A stretch of 5,181 nt of DNA, from contig SCTD01000658.1 of NCBI GenBank assembly GCA_004299215.1, forward strand, positions 1 to 5,181, in the 5' to 3' direction. Positions 1 to 5,078 of the stretch are shown here, piece by piece. The notes below the pieces were generated by a model. The model made no database searches and was not told where the DNA came from. It saw only the letters and a program-made list of their open reading frames with translations. This DNA comes from Frankiales bacterium (GTDB lineage: Bacteria > Actinomycetota > Actinomycetes > Mycobacteriales > SCTD01). Every line of letters begins with the position of its first letter. Within the stretch, counting starts at the first letter, position 1. Both the position numbers and the translations under genes were made by a program.

Positions 1-132
1 GGCGAGCGCTTCGGGTCCAGCACCTACCGCTGGCTGAAGGCGAACGCCCCCCGCTTCGGCTGGGTGCACCCGGCGTGGGCGGAGCCGGGCGGGTCGCTGC
101 CCGAGCCCTGGCACTGGGAGTTCGTGGGCTGA
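1..132 (+). CDS. M15-family D-alanyl-D-alanine carboxypeptidase, C-terminal fragment (5' end outside window)
   Basis: Reading frame 1 is open from the first base to the TGA at 130-132 and gives the last 43 residues of a protein. The tail contains PEPWHWEF (fragment residues 34-41). In VanY/DacB-type M15B peptidases the Glu of this ExWHxE motif is the catalytic base and the His is the third zinc ligand; here they are E35 and H38 of the fragment. The preceding YRWLKANAPRFGWVHPAW also matches the conserved stretch before this motif. Family members cut the terminal D-Ala from peptidoglycan stem peptides outside the cytoplasm. The first zinc ligands and any signal peptide lie upstream of the window, so completeness cannot be judged. 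The stop is two bases before the nuclease ATG, which suggests co-transcription and translational coupling. Confidence 0.87.
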   Translation, partial: GERFGSSTYRWLKANAPRFGWVHPAWAEPGGSLPEPWHWEFVG

Positions 133-134
133 GG

Positions 135-641
135 ATGCGCCAGTCGACGAAGGGCGCGACCGTCCTCGTCGTCCTCGTCCTGGCCGGTGCGTGGCTGGTC
201 CGGGACGACAGGGCCGTGGACCCTGCGCGGGGTCCCGTCGACGCCCCCGCGACCACGGGGCTGCTCCGGGCGGCCTCCGGGGGTGACGGCGACTCGTGGA
301 AGGACACCTCCGGCCGCGCGTACCGGCTCGGGATGGTCAACGCTCCCGAGGTCGGCGAGTGCTGGTCCGCCGAGGCCACCGCCGCGCGCCGGGCGCTGAT
401 CGCCGACGGCTTCCGCGCCGACGTCTACGCCCAGGACCGGTACGGCCGCGGCGTCTCCCTCGTGACCGCCGCCGACGGCACCAACGTCAACGTGGCGCTC
501 GCCCGCAGCGGCCACGTCGACGACCGCTACCTCGACGACTTCCGGCACGAGAACCGGCCGCTGGCCGCCCAGCTCGACGCCGCCTTCTCCGCCGCGAAGA
601 GGGAGCGGGCCGGGCTGTGGGGAGCCTGCGCCGGCGGATAG
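135..641 (+). CDS. Membrane-anchored thermonuclease-like protein (staphylococcal nuclease fold)
   Basis: This 168-residue protein has a short basic N-terminus and one hydrophobic segment (about residues 8-22), so it is probably exported and anchored, or secreted. A linker follows, then one SNase domain (about 44-165). Residues matching the catalytic set of S. aureus nuclease are present: R64 (Arg35), E72 (Glu43) in YRLGMVNAPE, and R105 (Arg87) in DRYGRG. The calcium ligand Asp21 matches D53 in DGDS, but Asp40 is replaced by N69. C76 and C165 sit where exported homologues often carry a cysteine pair, so a disulfide is possible. The family hydrolyses DNA and RNA with calcium. ATG 135 was preferred to ATG 75 because the latter would overlap the upstream gene by 58 bases and push the hydrophobic segment inwards. 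No well-spaced ribosome site is visible, so translation probably depends on coupling to the upstream gene. Confidence 0.85.
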   Translation: MRQSTKGATVLVVLVLAGAWLVRDDRAVDPARGPVDAPATTGLLRAASGGDGDSWKDTSGRAYRLGMVNAPEVGECWSAEATAARRALIADGFRADVYAQDRYGRGVSLVTAADGTNVNVALARSGHVDDRYLDDFRHENRPLAAQLDAAFSAAKRERAGLWGACAGG

Positions 642-680
642 GTTCTGCGCCGAGGGTCGAGGCAGGAATCCGAGAGACCC

Positions 681-896
681 GTGCCGCTGGAGCTCCACCG
701 CCCGCCGCTGCTCGTCGCCGTCGCCCGCGCCGGGGACGTGCTCCCCGCGCTGCTGCTGGCCAGTCGCGGGAGCCGTCGCTACGTCCAGCTCAGCCGCGGG
801 CCGGGCGCGAACCACCTGCTCTGGGTGACCGCCGACGACCTCCGACCCGCGACCGCCCTGACCGGGTCGCAGGTCGTGGTGCCCGCCGCGCGGTGA
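681..896 (+). CDS. Small hypothetical protein, 71 residues
   Basis: A GTG-start frame ends at TGA 894-896. I do not recognise a family. Support for coding is that nearly every third base is G or C and the product has a balanced composition: a hydrophobic N-terminal half (about 8-27, LVAVARAGDVLPALLLAS), then RRYVQLSRGPGANHLLWVT (32-50) resembling a small beta-rich soluble fold, and a C-terminus QVVVPAAR. It lies 39 bases after the nuclease stop on the same strand and may be co-transcribed. The ribosome site is weak (GAGAG a few bases before the GTG). The last nine codons and the stop lie inside the left arm of an inverted repeat whose right arm, on the minus strand, would encode QVVVPVAR-stop. 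The C-terminus may therefore come from a repeat. An alternative is a non-coding GC-rich frame. Confidence 0.5.
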   Translation: MPLELHRPPLLVAVARAGDVLPALLLASRGSRRYVQLSRGPGANHLLWVTADDLRPATALTGSQVVVPAAR

Positions 897-917
897 CTGT
901 CCGACGGGGTGGTCACT

Positions 918-932
918 CCCGCGCACCGCGGG
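918..932. terminator. Short perfect hairpin after the 71-residue ORF, possible terminator
   Basis: CCCGCG (918-923), loop CAC, CGCGGG (927-932) form a six-pair all-GC stem 21 bases after the TGA at 894-896. No T-run follows. Actinobacterial terminators often lack one, but chance hairpins are also common at this GC content, so the call is tentative. Confidence 0.3.
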
Positions 933-954
933 TGGGCTGGGCAGGTGCCGACGT

Positions 955-1014
955 GATCGTGGCGGTCGTACGGCCGATGCCGCCGGCGCGATCGGTCGTA
1001 CGGAGCCCACGATC
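955..1014. repeat. 60-base imperfect palindrome, possible bidirectional terminator or element core
   Basis: Bases 955-1014 are nearly their own reverse complement around the 984/985 axis: 23 of 30 pairs are Watson-Crick and two more would be G-U in RNA. As RNA it gives an outer 8-pair stem (955-962 with 1007-1014, GATCGTGG against CCACGATC), a 3 x 3 internal loop, then a continuous 13-pair stem (966-978 with 991-1003, including CGTACG) closed by a loop of about 12 bases. The 11-mer CGGTCGTACGG occurs at both 963-973 and 993-1003. The palindrome is symmetric, so both strands can form the fold, and transcripts from both sides converge here. That suits a bidirectional terminator, although no T-run is present. 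Confidence 0.65.
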
Positions 1015-1042
1015 TTGCGGGGGGCCCACGATCTTGCGGGGG
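1005..1042. repeat. Exact 19-base tandem duplication
   Basis: The unit GCCCACGATCTTGCGGGGG occurs twice without a break (1005-1023 and 1024-1042). Its CCACGATC portion is the right outer arm of the neighbouring palindrome, so the second copy at 1026-1033 could also pair with GATCGTGG at 955-962. The duplication looks recent, because there is no mismatch. Confidence 0.85.
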
Positions 1043-1054
1043 GCGGGGGGCGGG
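1019..1054 (+). other. G-tract cluster, possible G-quadruplex
   Basis: Plus-strand G runs lie at 1019-1024 (six), 1038-1043 (six), 1045-1050 (six) and 1052-1054 (three). The last three are separated by single C bases. The first is 13 bases away, so a three-tetrad quadruplex would need one long loop; a two-tetrad form needs only the clustered runs. Folding is inferred, not shown. Confidence 0.35.
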
Positions 1055-1184
1055 CACTCACGCGCGGGAGCGCTCGGTCCGCCGGCCGCGGTGTCGACCA
1101 GACGGGACAGTCACCGCGCAACCGGCACCACGACCTGCGCCGCGAGCACCTGCACCGCGAACACCCGCGCCGCGCGCCCGACCC

Positions 1185-1955
1185 TCAGCGGGGCGCCACC
1201 AGCAGGGATTGCGCCCCCACGCCGATCGGCCCCTCGAGGTCGTGCAGCGTCGTCGTCGCGAGGCCGGCGCCACCGGTGGAGATCGCGGTCTGCGCCGCCA
1301 CGCACACCCACTCGCCGACCGGCTCGCGGTGCAGGTGGACGGTCAGCTCGGGGTTGATGAAGTGCCAGGTCAGGTCGAGCTCGGAGCTCAGCCCGTTGCC
1401 GCTGTCGGCCACGATCAGCGCCCGGGTCAGCGGCGTGACCTCCTCCTCGGCGACCAGCGGGTGCCGCATCCGGGACCACGCGGTCGCCGGACCGGGCTCG
1501 TCGAAGCGGCCGTCGACGAAGCGCCACTCGATCGCGGACAGGTAGCCGTCGACCCAGCCCCCCGACGGCACCCCGACCAGGGCCGAGGTCGGCAGCCCCG
1601 GGGCCGGCGTCACGCGCGCCGGCACCCCGGACTGCTGCGTCCGGCGCACCCGCCAGGCGGCAGCCCGCGCCGCGTCGCGGCCGTCCGCCGACAGCACCGC
1701 CTCCACGAGCTCGACGCTGCGCCCGGGCCGGAGCATGCGGGAGCGCACCGACACCTCCCCCACCGGCACCGGTCCGAGGATCTCCACCGTCATCCGCGCG
1801 ACGACGACGTCCTCGCGGGGCTCGCAGCGCTCCACGGCCCGGCCGAGCAGCGCCGCCGGGGGACCGCCGTGCTGGAAGCGCTCGTCCCACGGACCGGTCG
1901 TGTGCACCGTCGCGCGGAACCGGTCGTCGCCGAGCGGGAGGAAGAAGGCGTCCAC
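1185..1955 (-). CDS. Acyl-CoA thioesterase-like protein, double hot-dog
   Basis: The 256-residue product fits the actinobacterial thioesterase family related to TesB (4HBT_3 type), with two hot-dog domains. The N-terminal domain (about 10-105) carries GPWDERFQHGGPPAALLGRA (21-40), with the HGGP motif that starts the hot-dog helix. The C-terminal domain (about 135-253) carries ADSGNG (183-188), the DLTWHFINP strand (194-202) and GAQSLL (247-252). D184 and Q249 are candidates for the Asp and Gln of the TesB active site. Such enzymes hydrolyse acyl-CoA to free acid and CoA in the cytoplasm; the substrate cannot be told. The GTG at 1955 was chosen because homologues begin near the DAFFLPLGDDRF stretch and no other in-frame start lies close by. 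No clear ribosome site precedes it, so a leaderless message is possible. It is divergent from the oxidoreductase and converges on the repeat region. Confidence 0.82.
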   Translation of the reverse strand: MDAFFLPLGDDRFRATVHTTGPWDERFQHGGPPAALLGRAVERCEPREDVVVARMTVEILGPVPVGEVSVRSRMLRPGRSVELVEAVLSADGRDAARAAAWRVRRTQQSGVPARVTPAPGLPTSALVGVPSGGWVDGYLSAIEWRFVDGRFDEPGPATAWSRMRHPLVAEEEVTPLTRALIVADSGNGLSSELDLTWHFINPELTVHLHREPVGEWVCVAAQTAISTGGAGLATTTLHDLEGPIGVGAQSLLVAPR

Positions 1956-1970
1956 GACAGGGACCGTACG
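1956..1970. promoter_or_regulatory. Very short divergent intergenic region with palindrome ACCGTACGGT
   Basis: Only 15 bases separate the GTG of the thioesterase (1955) from the GTG chosen for the oxidoreductase (1971), or 24 bases if ATG 1980 is used. A perfect 10-base palindrome, ACCGTACGGT, covers 1963-1972. It could be an operator shared by both genes, or chance. Full -35/-10 promoters cannot fit in the gap, so at least part of each promoter must lie inside the opposite gene. Confidence 0.35.
1959..1963 (+). promoter_or_regulatory. Ribosome binding site AGGGA favouring the GTG start at 1971
   Basis: AGGGA ends seven bases before GTG 1971, ideal spacing, but 16 bases before ATG 1980, which is too far. 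This favours the GTG, adding three residues before MRAVTLP. Confidence 0.45.
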
Positions 1971-2957
1971 GTGGCCGCCATGCGCGCCGTGACCCTCCCG
2001 TCCTACGGGGACGTCGACGTCCTCACCCTCGCCGACGTGCCGGACCCGACCCCGGGCCCCGGTGAGGTGCTGGTCGACGTCGTGGCGACCGCGGTGAACC
2101 GCGCGGACCTGCTGCAGCGACGGGGCTTCTACGAGCCGCCGCCCGGCGCGTCCCGCTACCCCGGGCTCGAGTGCTCGGGCCGCATCGCCGCGCTCGGCGA
2201 GGGGGTGAGCGGCTGGTCCGTCGGCGACGAGGTGTGCGCGCTCCTGTCCGGTGGGGGCTACGCCGAGAAGGTCGCGGTGCCGGCCGGCCAGCTGCTGCCG
2301 GTCCCGCGCGGGATCTCCCTGGTCGACGCCGCGGCCCTCCCCGAGGTCGCCTGCACCGTCTGGGCCAACGTCTTCATGCTCGCCGCACTGCGGCCGGGCG
2401 AGGTGCTGCTCGTGCACGGCGGCACGTCGGGCATCGGCACGATGACCATCCAGCTCGCGACACGGCACGGCGCGCGGGTGCTCTGCACCGTCGGCACCGA
2501 CGAGAAGGCCCAGCGGGCAACGGATCTCGGTGCAGAGCTGGCGATCAACTACCGCACGGCCGACTTCGTGGAGGCGGTCCGTGACGCGACCGGCGGCGCC
2601 GACGTGGTGCTGGACAACATGGGCGGCGCCTACCTCTCCCGCAACGTCGACGTGCTGCGCACCGGCGGGCGGCTCGTCGTCATCGGCCTGCAGGGAGGGG
2701 TGAAGGGCGAGCTCAACCTGGGCGCGCTGCTCGCCAAGCGCGGCTCCGTGCACGCCACCAGCCTGCGTGCGCGGCCGGTCGAGGAGAAGGCCGCGATCGT
2801 CGCCGCCGTCCGCGCGCACGTCTGGCCGGCGGTCGAGGCGGGCGAGGTGAGGCCGGTGATCGACCGCGTCCTGCCGCTCGACCGGGTCGCCGAGGCGCAC
2901 GCCGTGCTGGAGGCGAGCACCCACGTCGGCAAGGTCGTGCTGCGCGTGCGGGAGTGA
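1971..2957 (+). CDS. NAD(P)H quinone oxidoreductase, PIG3 type (zinc-free MDR)
   Basis: The product has 328 residues from GTG 1971, or 325 from ATG 1980; positions here count from the ATG. It belongs to the medium-chain dehydrogenase/reductase superfamily. The GroES-like N-terminal domain (about 1-120) carries NRADLLQRRGFYEPPPGAS (40-58), the signature of the PIG3/TP53I3 quinone reductase group, followed by PGLECSG. The Rossmann domain (about 121-260) has HGGTSGIGT (146-154), the nucleotide-binding glycine motif. Structural zinc-binding cysteines of alcohol dehydrogenases are absent. The C-terminus DRVAEAHAVLEASTHVGKVVLRV is typical and full length. Family members reduce quinones or enones with NADPH in the cytoplasm; the physiological substrate is unknown. 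The start lies next to that of the divergent thioesterase, and the stop is one base from the stop of the SCO6745-family gene on the other strand. Confidence 0.9.
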   Translation: MAAMRAVTLPSYGDVDVLTLADVPDPTPGPGEVLVDVVATAVNRADLLQRRGFYEPPPGASRYPGLECSGRIAALGEGVSGWSVGDEVCALLSGGGYAEKVAVPAGQLLPVPRGISLVDAAALPEVACTVWANVFMLAALRPGEVLLVHGGTSGIGTMTIQLATRHGARVLCTVGTDEKAQRATDLGAELAINYRTADFVEAVRDATGGADVVLDNMGGAYLSRNVDVLRTGGRLVVIGLQGGVKGELNLGALLAKRGSVHATSLRARPVEEKAAIVAAVRAHVWPAVEAGEVRPVIDRVLPLDRVAEAHAVLEASTHVGKVVLRVRE

Positions 2958-2958
2958 C

Positions 2959-3825
2959 TCAGCGGATCCTGAGACCGCCCGCGTCGACGACGGCCTTGCT
3001 CAGCGGACGGGTCAGCGTGCGCAGCCGGCCGCACCCGTCGACACCGAGCCGCTCGTACGCCGGGAGGCTCAGCACGTCCGTCAGGTCCTCGACCCGCTGC
3101 CGGTGCGCCCGTCCCTCGTCGGTGAACGTGCCGTCCAGCTCCAGCCAGCCGCGCTCGACCAGCGCGACGATCGCGGCGTTCCACTCCTCGTCGCTGTAGG
3201 CGCGTGTCGCCTGCAGCCCCTTGCGGCTCCAGCTGTCGCCCTGCGCGACGTGCATCACGGCGGCCTCCAGCCCGGTGACGCCCTCGGTCACGAGCGCCGC
3301 GATGTGCCCGTCCCCGCGGAACTCCCGCAGCAGGGTCTGCGCGTGGAAGAGCTGCAGGTGCGGCTGCTCCGGCCAGGGCAGGCCGGCGTTGGCCGCGAAG
3401 AGCGGGCGGCCGTACGGCGTGCAGCCCGTCGTGGCCGTGCGGGCCAGCTCGGCCGCCTCGGCCACCCCCGGCTCCTCCAGCAGGTCGCCGCACATCCGGC
3501 GCAACGCGCGGTCGGCGGCGCGGTACCGGGCGTCCAGGACCTGCTGCGGCGAGGCGATGTCCCAGGCGCCGCTCATCCCGACGTCCACGGCCAGCCGGGA
3601 GAAGTTGAAGAACGTCGCGTGCACGACGTCGGCGGTCACCGCGCCCATCGCCGCGGCACGGGCCGGGAAGTAGCCCTGGGCGGTGTTGGCCTTCACGTCG
3701 TAGCCGAGCGCGGAGTACTCCTCCTGGGCCTCGGGCGCGAAGTAGATCATCGCGTGCAGCGGCTCGGCGGTCTGCCACGTCTTGCGGGCGATCTCGGGCG
3801 TGAGGGTCGCGGTCGGCACGGTCAT
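2959..3825 (-). CDS. SCO6745-family protein (winged-helix-like C-terminal part)
   Basis: This 288-residue protein resembles the actinobacterial SCO6745 family, known mainly from sequence and of unknown function. The N-terminus ARKTWQTAEPLHAMIYFAPEA (13-33) is the family-like opening. The middle is alpha-helical and rich in Ala, with RPLFAANAGLPWP (140-152) and HLQLFHAQTLLREFRGDGHIAAL (156-178). Residues about 200-245 look like a winged helix: EEWNAAIVALVERGWL, then a strand DGTFT, then TDEGRAHRQRVE, which resembles MarR-type wings. No signal peptide or membrane segment is seen. The ATG directly abuts the TGA of the upstream PLP-enzyme gene, so translation is probably coupled; GGGAG sits eight bases before it. 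A regulator or a metabolite-binding role are both possible, and neither is shown. Confidence 0.78.
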   Translation of the reverse strand: MTVPTATLTPEIARKTWQTAEPLHAMIYFAPEAQEEYSALGYDVKANTAQGYFPARAAAMGAVTADVVHATFFNFSRLAVDVGMSGAWDIASPQQVLDARYRAADRALRRMCGDLLEEPGVAEAAELARTATTGCTPYGRPLFAANAGLPWPEQPHLQLFHAQTLLREFRGDGHIAALVTEGVTGLEAAVMHVAQGDSWSRKGLQATRAYSDEEWNAAIVALVERGWLELDGTFTDEGRAHRQRVEDLTDVLSLPAYERLGVDGCGRLRTLTRPLSKAVVDAGGLRIR

Positions 3826-5022
3826 TCAGAGCGCTCCCAGCAGTCGGTCGACCTCGGCGGTGGTGGTGTAGCAGACGACGCCGGCGCGGACCGCGCCTCC
3901 GGAGCCCTCGAGCCCGAGCGCGGTCATCAGCTCGACGGCGTAGTAGTTGCCGGCCCAGACGGCGACGCCGGCGTTGCCGAGATCGGCGCTGACCTGCAGT
4001 GGTGAGCGGCCGTCCACCGTGAACGCGACGGTCGGCGTCCGGAGCGCCGGGGAGCCGACCAGTCGTACGTCTGGCCTCGCGGCGAGCCCGTCCAGCAGCC
4101 GCGCGAACACCGCGTCCTCGTGCGCGGCGAACGTGCGCATCGCGTCGAGCACCCGCTCGCGCCGCGTGGCACCCGTGCCGTGCGAGGCGATCCAGTCGAC
4201 CGCCGCCGTGACGCCGGCGTAGCAGGCGAAGTTCGCGGTGCCGTGCTCGAAGCGGTCGGGTACGGCGTCGCTGCTGGGCCGCAGCTTGTCCGGGCGGAGC
4301 GACGCGAGCAACGCGGGATCGCCGACGGTGCAGCCGATGTGCGGTCCGTACCACTTGTAGGCCGAGGTCGCGTAGAGGTCGGCGCCGAGCTCGCGGACGT
4401 CGGTCGGCAGGTGCGGCGTCGCATGCACGCCGTCGACGTGCACCACGGCGCCGACCGCGTGCGCCCTGTCGGCGATGGCACGCACGTCGGGACGCGTCCC
4501 GGTGGCGTTGCTGGCCGCGGTCAGCGCGACGAGCCGGGTCCGCTCCGTGAGCAGCCCGTCGTACTGCTCGGCCGGCAGCTCCGTGGTCTCGACGTCGACC
4601 TCGGCCCAGCGCACGACCGCACCCGCGCGCGCGGCCGCCTGCACCCAGGGTCGTACGTCGGCGTCGTGGTCGAGGCGGGAGAGCACGACCTCGTCGCCCG
4701 GCCGCCAGGTGCGGGCGAGCGCGTTCGCCATGACGTAGGTGTTGGCGGTCATCGACTGGCCCAGCACGACGCCCGCGGGATCGCCACCGACGAGGTCCGC
4801 CACCGCGAGCCGAGCAGCGTCCACGATCGCGTCGGCGCGCCGGCTGCTGGCGAAGGGTCCGTGCCGGTTGCTCACCGCCGACCGCATCGTGTCGGCGACG
4901 GCGTCGCTGACCGCGGTCGGGACCTGGGTGCCGCCGGGGCCGTCGAAGTGCGCGAGGCCCTCGGCGAGCGCCGGGAAGTCCCTGCGGACGGCCTCGACGT
5001 CGTACTCCGGGAGGGCGGGCAT
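3826..5022 (-). CDS. Class V aminotransferase-fold PLP enzyme, 'cysteine desulfurase-like' (VC1184 type)
   Basis: The 398-residue product matches the class V PLP fold over its full length. H119 (LDHDADVRPW) is placed to stack on the PLP ring, N172 in SNATGT and D197 in VHVDGVH match the cofactor contacts, and K223 in SAYKWYGPH is the Schiff-base lysine. R379 (VRAGVV) matches the substrate carboxylate-binding arginine. The region where SufS/IscS carry the persulfide cysteine reads VWAGNYYAVEL (355-365) and has no cysteine; the only cysteines are C231, C267 and C384. The protein is therefore unlikely to be a true cysteine desulfurase despite the usual family name. The real reaction could be a lyase, epimerase or transaminase step on an amino acid. 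It is the first gene of a two-gene minus-strand unit with the SCO6745-family gene. ATG 5022 fits family starts (short lead, then a DFPAL-like opening). Confidence 0.87.
   Translation of the reverse strand: MPALPEYDVEAVRRDFPALAEGLAHFDGPGGTQVPTAVSDAVADTMRSAVSNRHGPFASSRRADAIVDAARLAVADLVGGDPAGVVLGQSMTANTYVMANALARTWRPGDEVVLSRLDHDADVRPWVQAAARAGAVVRWAEVDVETTELPAEQYDGLLTERTRLVALTAASNATGTRPDVRAIADRAHAVGAVVHVDGVHATPHLPTDVRELGADLYATSAYKWYGPHIGCTVGDPALLASLRPDKLRPSSDAVPDRFEHGTANFACYAGVTAAVDWIASHGTGATRRERVLDAMRTFAAHEDAVFARLLDGLAARPDVRLVGSPALRTPTVAFTVDGRSPLQVSADLGNAGVAVWAGNYYAVELMTALGLEGSGGAVRAGVVCYTTTAEVDRLLGAL
3834..3838 (-). promoter_or_regulatory. Ribosome binding site GGGAG for the SCO6745-family gene
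   Basis: On the minus strand GGGAG lies eight bases before the ATG at 3825, inside the last codons of the upstream PLP-enzyme gene. It supports this ATG despite the zero-base gap. Confidence 0.6.
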
Positions 5023-5078
5023 GACCCCGAGCCTGCCCGACCGGGTGCGCCCGAGCTGCGGTGGGGCAGGATCGAGGC
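5023..5078. promoter_or_regulatory. Divergent promoter region with mirrored CAGGCT / CAGGAT boxes
   Basis: The 56 bases lie between the PLP-enzyme ATG (minus) and the next ATG (plus). On the minus strand CAGGCT (5035-5030) ends seven bases before the ATG; on the plus strand CAGGAT (5067-5072) ends six bases before its ATG. Both resemble the TANNNT -10 element of actinobacteria, placed as in leaderless or nearly leaderless genes, and they form the arms of an inverted repeat (CCTGCCC at 5032-5038, GGGCAGG at 5064-5070). AGGA in the plus-strand box could equally be a ribosome site with seven-base spacing. No convincing -35 is seen. Confidence 0.4.

Larger units (their letters stand above)
868..1139. 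repeat. Candidate mobile or REP/MITE-like element bounded by 35-base inverted repeats
   Basis: The left arm (868-902) starts CGCAGGTCGTGGTGCC and ends GCGCGGTGACTGTCC. The right arm (1105-1139) carries the same sequence in reverse complement. I count 32 of 35 matching positions; the three differences fall in the middle, at arm positions 17, 19 and 20. Similarity drops at both outer edges. The 202 bases between the arms hold a hairpin, a large palindrome, a tandem duplication and G-tracts, and no frame I would call a gene. The interval lies between convergent genes, the usual place for REP-like or small non-autonomous elements. No flanking target duplication was recognised. It could instead be a bidirectional terminator, or two inverted copies of one decayed gene end. 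The structure is read directly; calling it a mobile element is inference. Confidence 0.6.

Noticed and set aside
75..134. Upstream ATG giving a nuclease 20 residues longer
   Set aside because: It overlaps the carboxypeptidase gene by 58 bases and puts an arginine-rich stretch before the hydrophobic anchor; ATG 135 fits an export signal better.
642..680. Possible terminator or promoter between the nuclease and the 71-residue ORF
   Set aside because: No hairpin or promoter-like boxes could be seen in these 39 bases.
1005..1042. CRISPR-like repeat
   Set aside because: Only two units, directly adjacent with no spacer, and no cas gene nearby.
24..1121. 365-codon minus-strand frame across the nuclease and the repeat region
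   Set aside because: Proline/arginine-rich, no motif, antisense to the nuclease; open only because stop codons are rare at this GC content.
1111..1890. Minus-strand frame ending in QVVVPVAR
   Set aside because: Most of it is an off-frame read of the thioesterase. Only the last 25 or so codons, beyond the thioesterase stop, look gene-like; kept as a repeat-related finding, not a gene.
1956..2924. Upstream extension of the thioesterase frame through the oxidoreductase gene
   Set aside because: The frame stays open by composition only; the extra part is antisense to the oxidoreductase and has no family resemblance.
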